Positions 17,623-26,671 of a DNA stretch of 64,000 bases are shown piece by piece. Numbering within the stretch: the stretch's first letter is position 1; each line of letters opens with the position of its first letter. The notes beneath the pieces were generated by a model. It saw only the letters and a program-made list of their open reading frames with translations. It did no database searches and was not told where the DNA came from. Made by a program: the position numbers and the translations under genes. The stretch comes from Reyranella humidisoli (lineage in GTDB: Bacteria > Pseudomonadota > Alphaproteobacteria > Reyranellales > Reyranellaceae), in contig NZ_JAHOPB010000001.1 of assembly GCF_019039055.1 (NCBI RefSeq), forward strand, positions 1,922,001 to 1,986,000, read 5' to 3'.

Positions 17623-20544
17623 TCAATGGGCGGCCGCCCAGTTGTCGCCGACGCCGGTGTCGACGACCAGCGGCACGGTGAGCGAGGCGGCGCCTTCCAT
17701 GATCTTGCGGGTCACGTCCCTGGTCTTGTCGAGCTCCCTCTCGGGCACTTCGAACAGCAGCTCGTCGTGGACCTGCAGGAGCATCTTGGCCTTCAGCTTG
17801 GCGGCGGTGAGCGCGCCGGGCAGGCGGATCATCGCGCGCTTGATGATGTCGGCGCCGCCGCCCTGCAGCGGCGCATTGATCGCGGCGCGCTCGGCGAAGG
17901 CGCGCATGCCCTGGCTCTTGTCGTGGATGAAGCGCAGGTGGATCTTGCGGCCGAACGGCGTCAGCACGTAGCCGTGCTTGCGCGCGAATTCCTTGGTCCG
18001 TTCCATGTAGTCGCGGATGCCGGGATAACGCTGGAAGTACTTGCCGATGTACTCCTTCGCCTCCTGCTGGCCGATACCGAGCTGGTTGGCGAGGCCGAAG
18101 GCCGAAATGCCGTAGATGATGCCGAAGTTGATCGCCTTGGCGCGGCGGCGCATCAGCGGGTCCATGCCCTTGACCGGCACGCCGAACATCTCGCTCGCCG
18201 TCATCGCGTGGATGTCGTCGCCGCGCGCGAAAGCTGCTTTCAGTTCGGGTATGTCGGCGACATGCGCCAGCAGGCGCAGCTCGATCTGCGAATAGTCGGC
18301 GCTCAAGAGCTTGTGACCGGCCTCGGCAATGAAGGCCTGGCGGATCTTGCGACCTTCCTCGCTGCGCACCGGAATGTTCTGCAGGTTGGGATCGGTCGAG
18401 GCGAGGCGGCCCGTGGCGGCGCCGGTCATGTGATACGAAGTGTGGACGCGGCCCGTCCTGGCATCGACCTGGCGCATCAGTGCGTCGGTGTAGGTGCCCT
18501 TGAGCTTGGCGAGCTGGCGATGCTCCAGGATCTTCACCGGCAGCGGATGGCCTTGCGCGGCGAGATCGTCGAGCACCGAGGCGTCGGTCGCCCACGAGCC
18601 GTTCTTGTTGCGCTTGCCGCCAGGCAGCTTCTGCTCGTCGAACAGGATTTCGCCCAGCTGCTTGGGCGAGCCCACGTTGAATTCGCGGCCGGCGATCTTG
18701 TGGATCTCGCCCTCGAGTTCGGCCAGCCGCTTCTCGAAGTCGGCGCTCAGCCCCTTGAGCTTGAAGGCATCGACCTTGATGCCGGCGCTTTCCATCGAGA
18801 TCAGCACCGGGATCAGCGGTCGCTCGATCGTCTCGTACATCGAGGTGACGCGCTCAGGGACGAGGCGCGGCTTGAGGCGTGCCCAGAGCTGCATGGTGAC
18901 GTCGGCATCCTCGGCGGCGTAGTCGCGCGCCTTGTCGAGCGGCACCTTGTCGAAGGTCACCTGCTTGGCGCCGCTGCCGGCCACGTCGGAGAACTTGATG
19001 GTCTTCTGGCCGAGATGCAGCTCCGCCAGCTCGTCCATGCCGTGGTTGTTCTTGCCGGCGTCGAGGACGAAGGAGATCAGCATCGTGTCGTCGACCGGTC
19101 CGATCTCGATCCCGTGCCGGCGGAACACCGCCATGTCGTATTTGATGTTCTGGCCGACCTTGAGCACGGCGGGGTCTTCCAGCAGCGGCTTCAGCTTCTC
19201 GATCGCCGTCTTCAGCGGGATCTGGCCGTCGAGCAGCTTGCCGGCATCCTTGTCGCCACCGTCGCCCAGAAGATCGAGCGCGCCCTGCACGGCGGCGCCG
19301 GGGACGCGATGCATCAGCGGCAGGTAGGCCGCCCGGCGGCGCGTCGAGTTGACGTCGCCCCACGGGCCTTCGAGCAAGGCGAGGGAGACACCGACCAGGC
19401 CGGCATTGTTGGAATCGAGTCCGTCGGTCTCGCAGTCGAACGCGACCGTGCCGGCGCGCGTCGCTTCGGCGATCCATTCGTCGAGCAGCTTCTCGTCCTG
19501 GATCAGCTCGTAGTCGGCCGTCGTGAAATCGCGATTGGGCTTCTTCGACGCGGAAGTGGCGGGCGCGGGCGTCGGCTCGGCCTTCTTTGCGGGCGCGGGC
19601 CCGGAGGCCGGCCCGATGGGCGCCGTCGCTTCGCCCAGTTCGCCGGTAAAGCGTTGCAGCAGGGTCCTGAACCCTTGCTTCTCCAGCCACGGCAGCAGCA
19701 CGTTGGGATCGGGCCGGCGCTTGTCGAAGGAATCGGGATCGGCCGGTGTCGGCACGTCGTCGCGCAAGGTGACGAGCTGCTTGGAGATGCGGATCAGCTC
19801 GGCATTGTTCTCGAGCGATTCGCGGCGCTTGGGTTGCTTGATCTCCTTGGTGCGCTCGAGCAGCGCTTCGAGGGTGCCGTACTCGTTGATGAGCTGCGCG
19901 GCGGTCTTCACGCCGATGCCCGGGGCCCCCGGCACGTTGTCGGTCGAATCGCCGGCCAGCGCCTGCACGTCGACGACCTTGTCCGGCGTCACGCCGAACT
20001 TCTCCATCACCGCCTCGGGCCCCAGCTTGATCTTCTTGATCGGGTCCATCAGCTCGACGCCCGGCCGCACGAGCTGCATCAGGTCCTTGTCCGACGAGAC
20101 GATGGTGCAGGTGCCGCCGGCCTCCAGCGCCAGGCGGGCATAGGTCGCGATCAGGTCGTCGGCCTCGTAGCCGTCGAGTTCGCACACCGTGACGTTGAAC
20201 GCGCGCGCCGCTTCGCGGATCAGCGGGAACTGCGGGATCAGGTCTTCCGGCGGCTCGGGGCGGTTGGCCTTGTACTTGTCGTAGATTTTGTTGCGGAAGG
20301 TGACGCTGCCGGCGTCGAGGATCATGGCGATGTGATCGATCTCCGGATTGTCCAGCAGGTCGGCCACCAGCATGCGGCAGAAGCCGAACACCGCGTTGAT
20401 CGGCGTCCCGTCGGGCCGATTCATCGGCGGCAGGCCGTGATAGGCGCGGAACAGGTAGCCGGAGCCGTCGATCAGATAGAGGTTGCGGATCGGCTTGTTC
20501 TCGCCGTCCGCCGGGGTCGTCGCGGGAGCCTTGGATTTCGCCAT
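17623..20544 (-). CDS. polA: DNA polymerase I
   Basis: A 973-residue Pol I with all three parts. The 5' nuclease (about 1-310) starts LYLIDGSGYLFRAYHGLP. The 3'-5' exonuclease has the intact metal motif FDCETDGLD near residue 375 and later NIKYDMAV. The polymerase domain has DYSQIELRLLAH, RRRAKAINFGIIYG (finger O-helix) and LLQVHDELLFEVP (palm) near the end. The exonuclease is therefore likely active. A Pro/Ala-rich linker lies at about 305-345. The start is the ATG at 20544; a TTG two codons upstream is possible. Confidence 0.97.
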   Translation of the reverse strand: MAKSKAPATTPADGENKPIRNLYLIDGSGYLFRAYHGLPPMNRPDGTPINAVFGFCRMLVADLLDNPEIDHIAMILDAGSVTFRNKIYDKYKANRPEPPEDLIPQFPLIREAARAFNVTVCELDGYEADDLIATYARLALEAGGTCTIVSSDKDLMQLVRPGVELMDPIKKIKLGPEAVMEKFGVTPDKVVDVQALAGDSTDNVPGAPGIGVKTAAQLINEYGTLEALLERTKEIKQPKRRESLENNAELIRISKQLVTLRDDVPTPADPDSFDKRRPDPNVLLPWLEKQGFRTLLQRFTGELGEATAPIGPASGPAPAKKAEPTPAPATSASKKPNRDFTTADYELIQDEKLLDEWIAEATRAGTVAFDCETDGLDSNNAGLVGVSLALLEGPWGDVNSTRRRAAYLPLMHRVPGAAVQGALDLLGDGGDKDAGKLLDGQIPLKTAIEKLKPLLEDPAVLKVGQNIKYDMAVFRRHGIEIGPVDDTMLISFVLDAGKNNHGMDELAELHLGQKTIKFSDVAGSGAKQVTFDKVPLDKARDYAAEDADVTMQLWARLKPRLVPERVTSMYETIERPLIPVLISMESAGIKVDAFKLKGLSADFEKRLAELEGEIHKIAGREFNVGSPKQLGEILFDEQKLPGGKRNKNGSWATDASVLDDLAAQGHPLPVKILEHRQLAKLKGTYTDALMRQVDARTGRVHTSYHMTGAATGRLASTDPNLQNIPVRSEEGRKIRQAFIAEAGHKLLSADYSQIELRLLAHVADIPELKAAFARGDDIHAMTASEMFGVPVKGMDPLMRRRAKAINFGIIYGISAFGLANQLGIGQQEAKEYIGKYFQRYPGIRDYMERTKEFARKHGYVLTPFGRKIHLRFIHDKSQGMRAFAERAAINAPLQGGGADIIKRAMIRLPGALTAAKLKAKMLLQVHDELLFEVPERELDKTRDVTRKIMEGAASLTVPLVVDTGVGDNWAAAH

Positions 20545-20603
20545 GCCCAAGGCCTAGCACGCGGCGCCCTGCGGTGGGAGATGCGCCGTGATAGGATCGG
20601 TGC

Positions 20604-21521
20604 ATGGCTATCGTGCTTTCGGAAAATTTCCGCGCCCTGTTCTACGCGCCCTTCTACGCGGCCCATGCCACGGGTGCCTTCGCGCGGGCGGGTGTCGAGG
20701 TCGAGCTGCGGCCCTCGCCCGATCCGCTGGCGGCCGCCGCGGCACTGCGGGCCGGCGAAGTCGACGTGATGTGGGGCGGACCGCTGCGCGTCATGATCGC
20801 CCGCGACACCGACCCGAAGTCGGACCTGGTCTGCTTCTGCGACGTCGTGGCGCGCGATCCGTTCTTCGTGATCGGCGCACGGCCGCGTCCCGACTTCAGG
20901 TTCGCCGATCTCCTGTCGATGAAGCTCGCGACGGTCTCGGAAGTGCCGACGCCCTGGGTCTGCCTGCAGGACGATCTGAGGCGCGCCGGCGTCGATCCCG
21001 CGAAGGCCGATCGTGTCACCGACACGAGCATGGCGGAGAACGAAGCGGCGTTGCGTGAAGGCAAGATCGACGCCGTGCAGGTCTTCCAGCCCTATGCCGA
21101 GCGGCTGATCTCGACGGGCGCGGGACACGTCTGGTACGCCGCCGCCGATCGCGGCCTGACCGCTTACACGACGCTGGTGACGCGACGCGGGCTGCTCGAG
21201 AGCCGCGCGGACGAACTCTCGCGCATGATCCGCGGCATGGACGCGACCCTGAAATGGTTCGCCACGGCGCCGTCGTTCGACATCGCCGATACGGTGCAGT
21301 CGTTCTTTCCCGACGTTTCGCGCGACCTGTTCGCGGCCTGCATCGACCGCTATCGCGCGCTGAATCTCTGGGGGCCGGATCCGGTCATTCGCCGCGAGGG
21401 CTACGACCGGCTGCACGCTGCCATGCGCTCGTCCGGTATCCTGTCGGGCGACATCGCCTTTGAGGACGTGGTCGACACGAAGCTCGCATCGGCCGCCATC
21501 GGGAGCGTCACTCGGGCTTGA
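20604..21521 (+). CDS. NMT1/THI5-like substrate-binding protein without signal peptide
   Basis: A 305-residue protein of the ABC-transporter substrate-binding family that includes SsuA and ThiY/NMT1. Visible features are APFYAAHATGAFARAGVEVELRPS, then ALRAGEVDVMWGGPLRVM and LREGKIDAVQVFQPYAERL. It starts directly with the first strand (MAIVLSENFRALFYAPF) and has no signal peptide or lipobox. Either it works in the cytoplasm or an upstream start was lost. TAGGA lies just upstream of the ATG at 20604. No permease or ATPase gene is adjacent. It overlaps the convergent Bug protein gene by 14 bases. Confidence 0.85.
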   Translation: MAIVLSENFRALFYAPFYAAHATGAFARAGVEVELRPSPDPLAAAAALRAGEVDVMWGGPLRVMIARDTDPKSDLVCFCDVVARDPFFVIGARPRPDFRFADLLSMKLATVSEVPTPWVCLQDDLRRAGVDPAKADRVTDTSMAENEAALREGKIDAVQVFQPYAERLISTGAGHVWYAAADRGLTAYTTLVTRRGLLESRADELSRMIRGMDATLKWFATAPSFDIADTVQSFFPDVSRDLFAACIDRYRALNLWGPDPVIRREGYDRLHAAMRSSGILSGDIAFEDVVDTKLASAAIGSVTRA

Positions 21522-22485
21522 TGCCCTTGTCCTGGATGATCCTGCCCCAGCGCGCGGATTCGGCGCGCACGAAGGCGGTGAACTCGGCCGGCGTGTTGCC
21601 GCCGGGCTCGGCGCCCAGCGCCGCCATCTGCTCCTTCACGCTGGCGCTGCGCAGGGCCTTGGCCACCTCGTCGTAGAGCTTGCCGGCGATGGCGCGTGGT
21701 GTGTCCCTGACCAGGAAAAGCCCGTTCCAGCCGACCACCTCGTATCCCGGCACGCCGGATTCGGCGATGGTGGGAATGTCCGGTGCGAGCGCCGCGCGAT
21801 GGCCGGTCGTGACGCCCAGCGCCTTGAGCTTGCCCGACTTCACCAGCGGCAGGGTGCCCGGCATGTTCTCGATCATGAAGCTGAGCTGGCCCGCGACCAG
21901 ATCGGCCAGGGCCGGCGCGCCGCCGCGATAGGGAACGTGGGTCACGTCGATGTTGGCCATCGAGCGGAAGAGTTCAGTGGCGAGGAACGGGGTGCTGCCC
22001 ACGCCACCGGAGCCATAGTTCAGCTGGGCGGGCTTTGCCCGCGCCAGCGCGATCAGCTCCTCCACGGAGTTGGCCGGCAGCGAGGGATGCGCGACCAGCA
22101 GCAGCGGTGCCGTGTTGACCAGGGTGAGCGGGATGAAGTCCGTCATCGGGTCGTAGGGCATCTTCGCCATCAGGAACGGGTTCACCACGAGCGACGGATT
22201 GCCCATCAGCACCGTGTAGCCGTCGGGCGGCGCCTTCGCGACGACGTCGGCGCCGATCGTGCCGCCCGCACCGGGGCGATTGTCGATCACGATCTGCTGG
22301 CCGAGTGCGGGGCCGAGATGCTGCGCCAGCAAGCGCGCCATGATGTCGAGCACGCCGGCACCGGCGGGGAAGGGAACGACGATGCGGATCGGCCGGTCTG
22401 GCCAAGTCTGGGCGAATGCGGCGCGCGCAAGCGGCGCGGCGAGCAACGAGAGAGCGAGCAGGCGACGCTTCGACAAAGACGGCAT
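21508..22485 (-). CDS. Bug/TctC-family tripartite tricarboxylate transporter substrate-binding protein
   Basis: A 325-residue periplasmic binding protein. A signal peptide (RRLLALSLLAAPLARAAFA) is followed by the family hallmark WPDRPIRIVVPFPAGAGVLDI, then NRPGAGGTIGADVVAKAPPDGYT and the late PYRGGAPALADLVAGQ. Such proteins bind carboxylates for TctAB-type permeases, but no tctA or tctB gene is near, as is common for this expanded family. Ligand cannot be predicted. Convergent with, and overlapping by 14 bases, the NMT1-like gene. Confidence 0.93.
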   Translation of the reverse strand: MPSLSKRRLLALSLLAAPLARAAFAQTWPDRPIRIVVPFPAGAGVLDIMARLLAQHLGPALGQQIVIDNRPGAGGTIGADVVAKAPPDGYTVLMGNPSLVVNPFLMAKMPYDPMTDFIPLTLVNTAPLLLVAHPSLPANSVEELIALARAKPAQLNYGSGGVGSTPFLATELFRSMANIDVTHVPYRGGAPALADLVAGQLSFMIENMPGTLPLVKSGKLKALGVTTGHRAALAPDIPTIAESGVPGYEVVGWNGLFLVRDTPRAIAGKLYDEVAKALRSASVKEQMAALGAEPGGNTPAEFTAFVRAESARWGRIIQDKGIKPE

Positions 22486-22609
22486 CAGGCACCTCGAACC
22501 AGTCAGGCGACTTTAGGGCAATGCGCCTTTCATGCCAGTACACGTTGCGAGGGGTTCGCAAAAACCCGCGACGTTCGGTGCCTTGCGAGCGCCCGAGCAG
22601 GCGGCTAAC

Positions 22610-22750
22610 TGTGGCTCGTCATCGGGGAGTAGCCGGCCTCACCCCAGAGGCGGATGTGTCAACAGACTTGGTTCTTCGGAGCCATGGCCCATCCGGCGAC
22701 CGACGGTCCTTCGGACCGCGCTTGGCGAGACCTTTGGCTTCCAGCACTTT
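22610..22750 (+). ncRNA. yybP-ykoY manganese riboswitch
   Basis: The leader of the UPF0016 gene has the two conserved halves of the yybP-ykoY (Mn2+) riboswitch: GGGGAGTAGCC at 22624-22634 and GGCGAGACCTTTGGC at 22724-22738, about 90 bases apart. Paired arms and the TCAACA-ACTTGG segment lie between them. The family is known to sense Mn2+ and to switch on manganese exporters. This RNA occupies the middle of the 331-base gap between the Bug gene and the exporter start. The remaining bases (22486-22609 and 22751-22816) hold no gene I can see. The boundaries are approximate, and the outer P1 stem is weaker than usual by eye. Confidence 0.88.
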
Positions 22751-22816
22751 CACCCGCGGGATCGGGCAGTGCGGGGAGTCATCGGTTCGTGCTCGGTCCC
22801 GCTATGTGTGTCCGCC

Positions 22817-23395
22817 GTGGAAGCCTTTCTTGTTTCAACAGGACTCGTTGCCGTCGCCGAGATCGGGGACAAGACGCAGCTCCTGGCGATGATCCTCGCC
22901 ACCCGCTATCGGCGGCCGGTGCCCATCATCCTGGGCATCCTGGTCGCGACGCTTGCCAACCACGCGCTCGCCGCCTGGGCCGGCGCCGCGGTCGCCGCCT
23001 GGCTGGGACCGGACGCCATGCGCTGGATCCTCGGCGTCATGTTCCTCGCCATGGCCGTCTGGTGCCTGATCCCCGACAAGGCCGACGAGGGCCCCAAGGT
23101 CGCGGGCGCCGCCGGCGCGTTCATCGCCACGGCGGTCGCCTTCTTCCTGGTCGAGATCGGCGACAAGACGCAGATCGCCACCGTGGCGCTGTCGGCGCGC
23201 TTCAACGATCTCGTCGCCGTCACCGCCGGCACGACCTTCGGCATGATGATCGCCAACGTACCGGCCGTGCTGTTCGGCGACGTCCTCTCGCGCAAGGTAT
23301 CGCTGAAGCTGGTGCGCTCGCTGGCGGCCAGCGCCTTCGTCGTGCTGGGCCTGATGGCCCTGCTGAAGCTCGACATGGGCCTGCTGGGCGGCTGA
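22817..23395 (+). CDS. UPF0016/TMEM165-family manganese (cation) exporter
   Basis: A 192-residue membrane protein with about six helices and two copies of the family motif E-x-G-D-K-T: VAEIGDKTQLLAMIL near residue 15 and LVEIGDKTQIATVAL near residue 115. This is the duplicated GDT1/TMEM165/MneA layout. Bacterial members export Mn2+, which fits the riboswitch directly upstream. The GTG at 22817 gives MEAFLVSTGLVAVAEIGDK, the usual N-terminus of the family. The frame is open further upstream, but that stretch is riboswitch. Confidence 0.93.
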   Translation: MEAFLVSTGLVAVAEIGDKTQLLAMILATRYRRPVPIILGILVATLANHALAAWAGAAVAAWLGPDAMRWILGVMFLAMAVWCLIPDKADEGPKVAGAAGAFIATAVAFFLVEIGDKTQIATVALSARFNDLVAVTAGTTFGMMIANVPAVLFGDVLSRKVSLKLVRSLAASAFVVLGLMALLKLDMGLLGG

Positions 23396-23416
23396 CCCGG
23401 ACAGACTGGGGAGGGT

Positions 23417-23515
23417 AAAGGTCCCTCACTGCGTTCGGGACGACACCGTTTGTGTGACGGGCGCACTGCGCAGATCCCAGCAAAATAGTCATCCCGAGCG
23501 TAGCGAGGGACCTTT
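23417..23515. repeat. Palindromic intergenic repeat, family A copy 2 (everted)
   Basis: The arms 23417-23444 and 23488-23515 are near-complementary (about 28 bases, a few mismatches) with a 43-base loop. Compared with copies 1 and 3 the arms are in the opposite order: the AAAGGTCCCTC ends point outward and the GTCATCC ends inward. It sits between two convergent genes and may be the product of two adjoining half-elements. Confidence 0.85.
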
Positions 23516-23528
23516 CGTTGGGCGGCTT

Positions 23529-24410
23529 CTACGCCACCATATTGGACAGCCGGCCCAACCCGTCGATCTCGATCGTGACGCGGTCGCCGCGCTTCAGGAA
23601 CTTCGGGGGCGTGAAGCCGATGCCGACGCCGACCGGCGTGCCGGTGGCGATCACGTCGCCGGGCTTCAGCGTGATGCCGGCGGAGATCGTCTCGATCAGG
23701 GTCGGGATGTCGAAGATGAGGTCGCGCGTGTTGGCATCCTGTCGGAGCTCGTCGTTGACCCAGCACTTCACGTTGAGGTTTTCCGGATCGACCTCGTCCG
23801 ACGTCACCAGCCACGGGCCCATCGGGCAGAAGGTGTCGAGCGATTTGCCGAGGAACCACTGCTTGTGCTTGCCCTGCAGGTCGCGCGCCGTCACGTCGTT
23901 GATGATCGTGTAGCCGCAGATGTGTTTGTAGGCATCGGCCTTGGTGATGCCGCGGCCGCCCCTGCCGATGACCAGGCCGAGCTCGGCCTCGTAGTCGACG
24001 GAATCGCTGACGCCTTCGGGATAGCGGATGTCTTCGCCGTCGGCGATCACGCAGTCCGGCGCCTTGGTGAAGATGATCGGCGCGGTCGGGATGGCGTCGG
24101 CCGCGGAGCTGGCGCTGCTGTCGAAGCCCGAGCGCGTGAACTCCTTGGCGTGCTCGTGATAGTTCTTGCCCACGCACATGACGTTGCGTGCGGGGCGCGG
24201 GATCGGCGCCTCGATCTTCACGGCCGAGAGCGGGAGGACGGCGCCCGCCGGTTTCAGCTTCGGCTTGATCGCGTCGAGTTCGCACGCGATGGCGCCGAGA
24301 TCGGGAACGGCGCGGCCCAGCATCCCTTCCAGCGGCCAGAAAGTCTTACCGTCGGCGGCGACCAGCGCGGCCTTGGTGACGCCGCCGTGCGTGATGGTCG
24401 CGAGTTTCAT
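23529..24410 (-). CDS. Fumarylacetoacetate hydrolase family protein
   Basis: A 293-residue FAH-family enzyme. The C-terminal FAH fold begins NVMCVGKNYHEHAKE at about residue 78. It carries metal ligands in YEAELGLVIGRGGRGI and GYTIINDVTARDLQ, and ends with TGTPVGVGIGFTPPKFLKRGD. Members hydrolyse or decarboxylate acyl-pyruvates and 2-keto acids from aromatic breakdown. Substrate not predictable. It overlaps the upstream COG0523 gene by four bases (ATGA). Confidence 0.92.
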   Translation of the reverse strand: MKLATITHGGVTKAALVAADGKTFWPLEGMLGRAVPDLGAIACELDAIKPKLKPAGAVLPLSAVKIEAPIPRPARNVMCVGKNYHEHAKEFTRSGFDSSASSAADAIPTAPIIFTKAPDCVIADGEDIRYPEGVSDSVDYEAELGLVIGRGGRGITKADAYKHICGYTIINDVTARDLQGKHKQWFLGKSLDTFCPMGPWLVTSDEVDPENLNVKCWVNDELRQDANTRDLIFDIPTLIETISAGITLKPGDVIATGTPVGVGIGFTPPKFLKRGDRVTIEIDGLGRLSNMVA

Positions 24411-25576
24411 TGCGCCTTGGCCTGCTCGCCCGCGTCCTTGCCCCAGCCCTTCTTCTCGGCATCGAAGAACGAGGCGAAGACCTTGCGGATCGTGCTCTCG
24501 CCGATGTCGCGCGTGATGAACACGACGCGGCTCTTGCGATCGTCGCCCTCGGGCCAGGCATCGAGCGTGGCCGGCGGATGGAAGACGTGCTGCACGCCGT
24601 GGATCACCACCGGCTTGTCGGTGTCCTTGACGTTCAGGATGCCCTTCATGCGCAGCAGGTCCGGGCCGCGATAGGTCACCAGCGCGTCGAAGGCGGCGGC
24701 CACGGTCGACCAGCTCATCGGCTCGTCGAAGGTCATGCAGAAAGAACGGATGCGGTCGTCGTGACGATTCACGTCGTGCGGATCCTGTTCGCCGTGGCCG
24801 TGAGTGTCGTGGGAATGCCCGTGATCGTGCCCGTGGTCATGGCCGTGATGATGGTGCCCATGCCCATGATCGTGGCTGCCTTCATAGGCCTCGGCCTGCA
24901 GCCACTTCTTTACGTCGGCGCTCTTGGTCTCTGGATTGTAGAGGCCGGCATTGAGGATCTGGTTGGGATCGATCTCGCCGGTGGCGACCGTGTGGAACGG
25001 CGCACCGGGATTGAGGTGATGCAGCCGGTGCTTCAACTCGGCGAGCTTGGGCGCGTCGGCGATGTCGACCTTGGTGAGCAGGATGCGGTCCGCCACGGCA
25101 GCCTGCTTCACGGCCTCCTCGTGATTGTCGAGCGTGCTGGCGCCGTTCACGCCGTCGACCGTCGTCACCACGCCGTCGAGGCGGTAGCGCGAGGCGAGCA
25201 GCGGATCGGTCATCAGCGTGTGCAGGATGGGGGCGGGATCGGCGAGGCCGGTCGTCTCGACCACCATGCGCTTGAACGGCGAGACCTCGCCGCGCGAGCG
25301 CTTCAGGAACAGCTCGCTCATCGTGCGCACGAGATCGCCGCGCACCGTGCAGCACAGGCAGCCGGAATTCAGCGTCACCATGCCTTCGTCGTCGGACTTC
25401 TCGACCAGCAGATGGTCGAGGCCGATCTCGCCGAACTCGTTGATGATGACGGCGGTGTCGGCCAGTTCCGGCCGGCGCAACAGCTTGTTCAGCAAGGTGG
25501 TCTTGCCGCTGCCGAGGAAGCCCGTCAGCACGGTGACGGGAATACGCTGCTCGGCGGCGTTCTGCGGGTCGCTCAT
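24407..25576 (-). CDS. COG0523 (CobW/ZNG-like) GTPase with histidine-rich metal-binding region
   Basis: A 389-residue G3E GTPase. The Walker A is GFLGSGKTTLLNKLL near residue 20, then INEFGEIGLDHLLV and the metal-binding CxCC motif in NSGCLCCTVRGDL. A His/Asp/Gly-rich segment of about 35 residues follows at roughly 245-280, with many HGHDHG units. The C-terminal CobW domain contains ILNVKDTDKPVVIHGVQHVFHPP. Such proteins deliver Zn or Co to metalloenzymes, and the His-rich part suggests metal storage. I used the ATG at 25576. No cobalamin gene or Zur-box gene cluster is nearby. Confidence 0.93.
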   Translation of the reverse strand: MSDPQNAAEQRIPVTVLTGFLGSGKTTLLNKLLRRPELADTAVIINEFGEIGLDHLLVEKSDDEGMVTLNSGCLCCTVRGDLVRTMSELFLKRSRGEVSPFKRMVVETTGLADPAPILHTLMTDPLLASRYRLDGVVTTVDGVNGASTLDNHEEAVKQAAVADRILLTKVDIADAPKLAELKHRLHHLNPGAPFHTVATGEIDPNQILNAGLYNPETKSADVKKWLQAEAYEGSHDHGHGHHHHGHDHGHDHGHSHDTHGHGEQDPHDVNRHDDRIRSFCMTFDEPMSWSTVAAAFDALVTYRGPDLLRMKGILNVKDTDKPVVIHGVQHVFHPPATLDAWPEGDDRKSRVVFITRDIGESTIRKVFASFFDAEKKGWGKDAGEQAKAQ

Positions 25577-25599
25577 TGGGGAAATCCTGTGTTCTGGCT

Positions 25600-26478
25600 T
25601 CACGCCCGCCAGAAGCGCCCGACCTTCCTGAAATCCTTCCAGGCCCGCTCGAGCTTGCGGCGGCGGCGCTTTTCGCCGCTTGCCGCCTGCCTGGCGAGGA
25701 CCTTGAGGGGTGCGGCCGTGTCCTCGGTGGGACGGGCGGCCGTGGCGATGTCGGCCAGCATGCGGGCCGCCGTCGCCCGATCGTTCAAGGCGCCGAGCGC
25801 GCCCTGCAGGCGCACCGTTGCTTCGATATAGGGCTTGGCCGCAGGCGACGCAAAGGCGGGCGCCAGGTAAGTCGCGGCATAGCGCAGTTTCTTGATGCCG
25901 ATGCGCAGGCGATGGAGTTGCTCCTCACCCAGCCGGTCGAACGAGCGGCCGCGGCGCAGGACCTTGCCGTGGCGGGCATCCAGTACCGTGCGCCCGAACG
26001 TGTCGAGGCGGGCGGCTTTGGCTTCCGCGGCCGGTTCGGCCTCGGGCGTGCCGCCCGCGAAGGCCTGGAGCCGTTCGTCGAAGGCCGAATAGCGGGCGCT
26101 GGAGAGGGCGGCCCGGGCGCGCTGCAGATGGCTGGACGCCAGCCGGGCGGCCACGCGCTTCACGACCGGCGGGACGTCCGTGACGCTCTCGGTCAGGAAA
26201 ACATGCAGGTCGCGTGCGGGGCCGCATTCGCCCGCCAGCCACCTGGCTTCGGCGGACAGGGCCCGCACCTCGGGCCCGTCCACGGCGGGGCGGAAGACGC
26301 TGAAAGCCGCCCGCAGGCGCCGTAGCGCGACGCGGGCCTGGTGGATGCCGATGGGCCGGCGGCTCTGCAGGACGATGGCGCGATACCGGGAAAGGTCGGC
26401 CCGGCAGGCCGCCGCGATGTGCCGCAGTGCGACGTCGGGGGCTGTTTCGGCGGCGATTCGGGTCCCGGAGGCAGGCAT
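25600..26478 (-). CDS. CHAD-domain protein
   Basis: A 292-residue protein that is essentially one CHAD domain. The helical repeat starts with HQARVALRRLRAAFSVF near residue 46 and the second half carries RLRIGIKKLRYAATYLAP. The conserved His, Arg and Lys line a basic groove, and CHAD domains are known to bind polyphosphate. It lacks the CYTH (triphosphatase) domain often fused to CHAD. It lies 23 bases before the COG0523 gene and starts the three-gene leftward operon. The link between polyphosphate and the metallochaperone is inference. Confidence 0.9.
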   Translation of the reverse strand: MPASGTRIAAETAPDVALRHIAAACRADLSRYRAIVLQSRRPIGIHQARVALRRLRAAFSVFRPAVDGPEVRALSAEARWLAGECGPARDLHVFLTESVTDVPPVVKRVAARLASSHLQRARAALSSARYSAFDERLQAFAGGTPEAEPAAEAKAARLDTFGRTVLDARHGKVLRRGRSFDRLGEEQLHRLRIGIKKLRYAATYLAPAFASPAAKPYIEATVRLQGALGALNDRATAARMLADIATAARPTEDTAAPLKVLARQAASGEKRRRRKLERAWKDFRKVGRFWRA

Positions 26479-26671
26479 CGCTCCGACCGTAGCGACCGCA
26501 AGGGAGGGGGCAACCTCAAAGAACGACGGTCTGATGAAGGTTTTATTGCAACACGGAGGCTGTAGATTTTGCGGGATTCCGCCGATTTCGCTGGCCGGCC
26601 GCTGGTTTAGCTGATGCGTCAGCCGCCGTTTGCAGTGGCGGCAGCCGCCCGGCGTGGCCTAGAGTCACGCC

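Noticed and set aside
17602..20769. A 1055-codon plus-strand open frame opposite polA
   Set aside because: polA is unmistakable on the minus strand; the plus-strand product has no domain.
22532..22816. N-terminal extension of the UPF0016 exporter
   Set aside because: This stretch is the riboswitch RNA. The GTG at 22817 gives the family's usual N-terminus.
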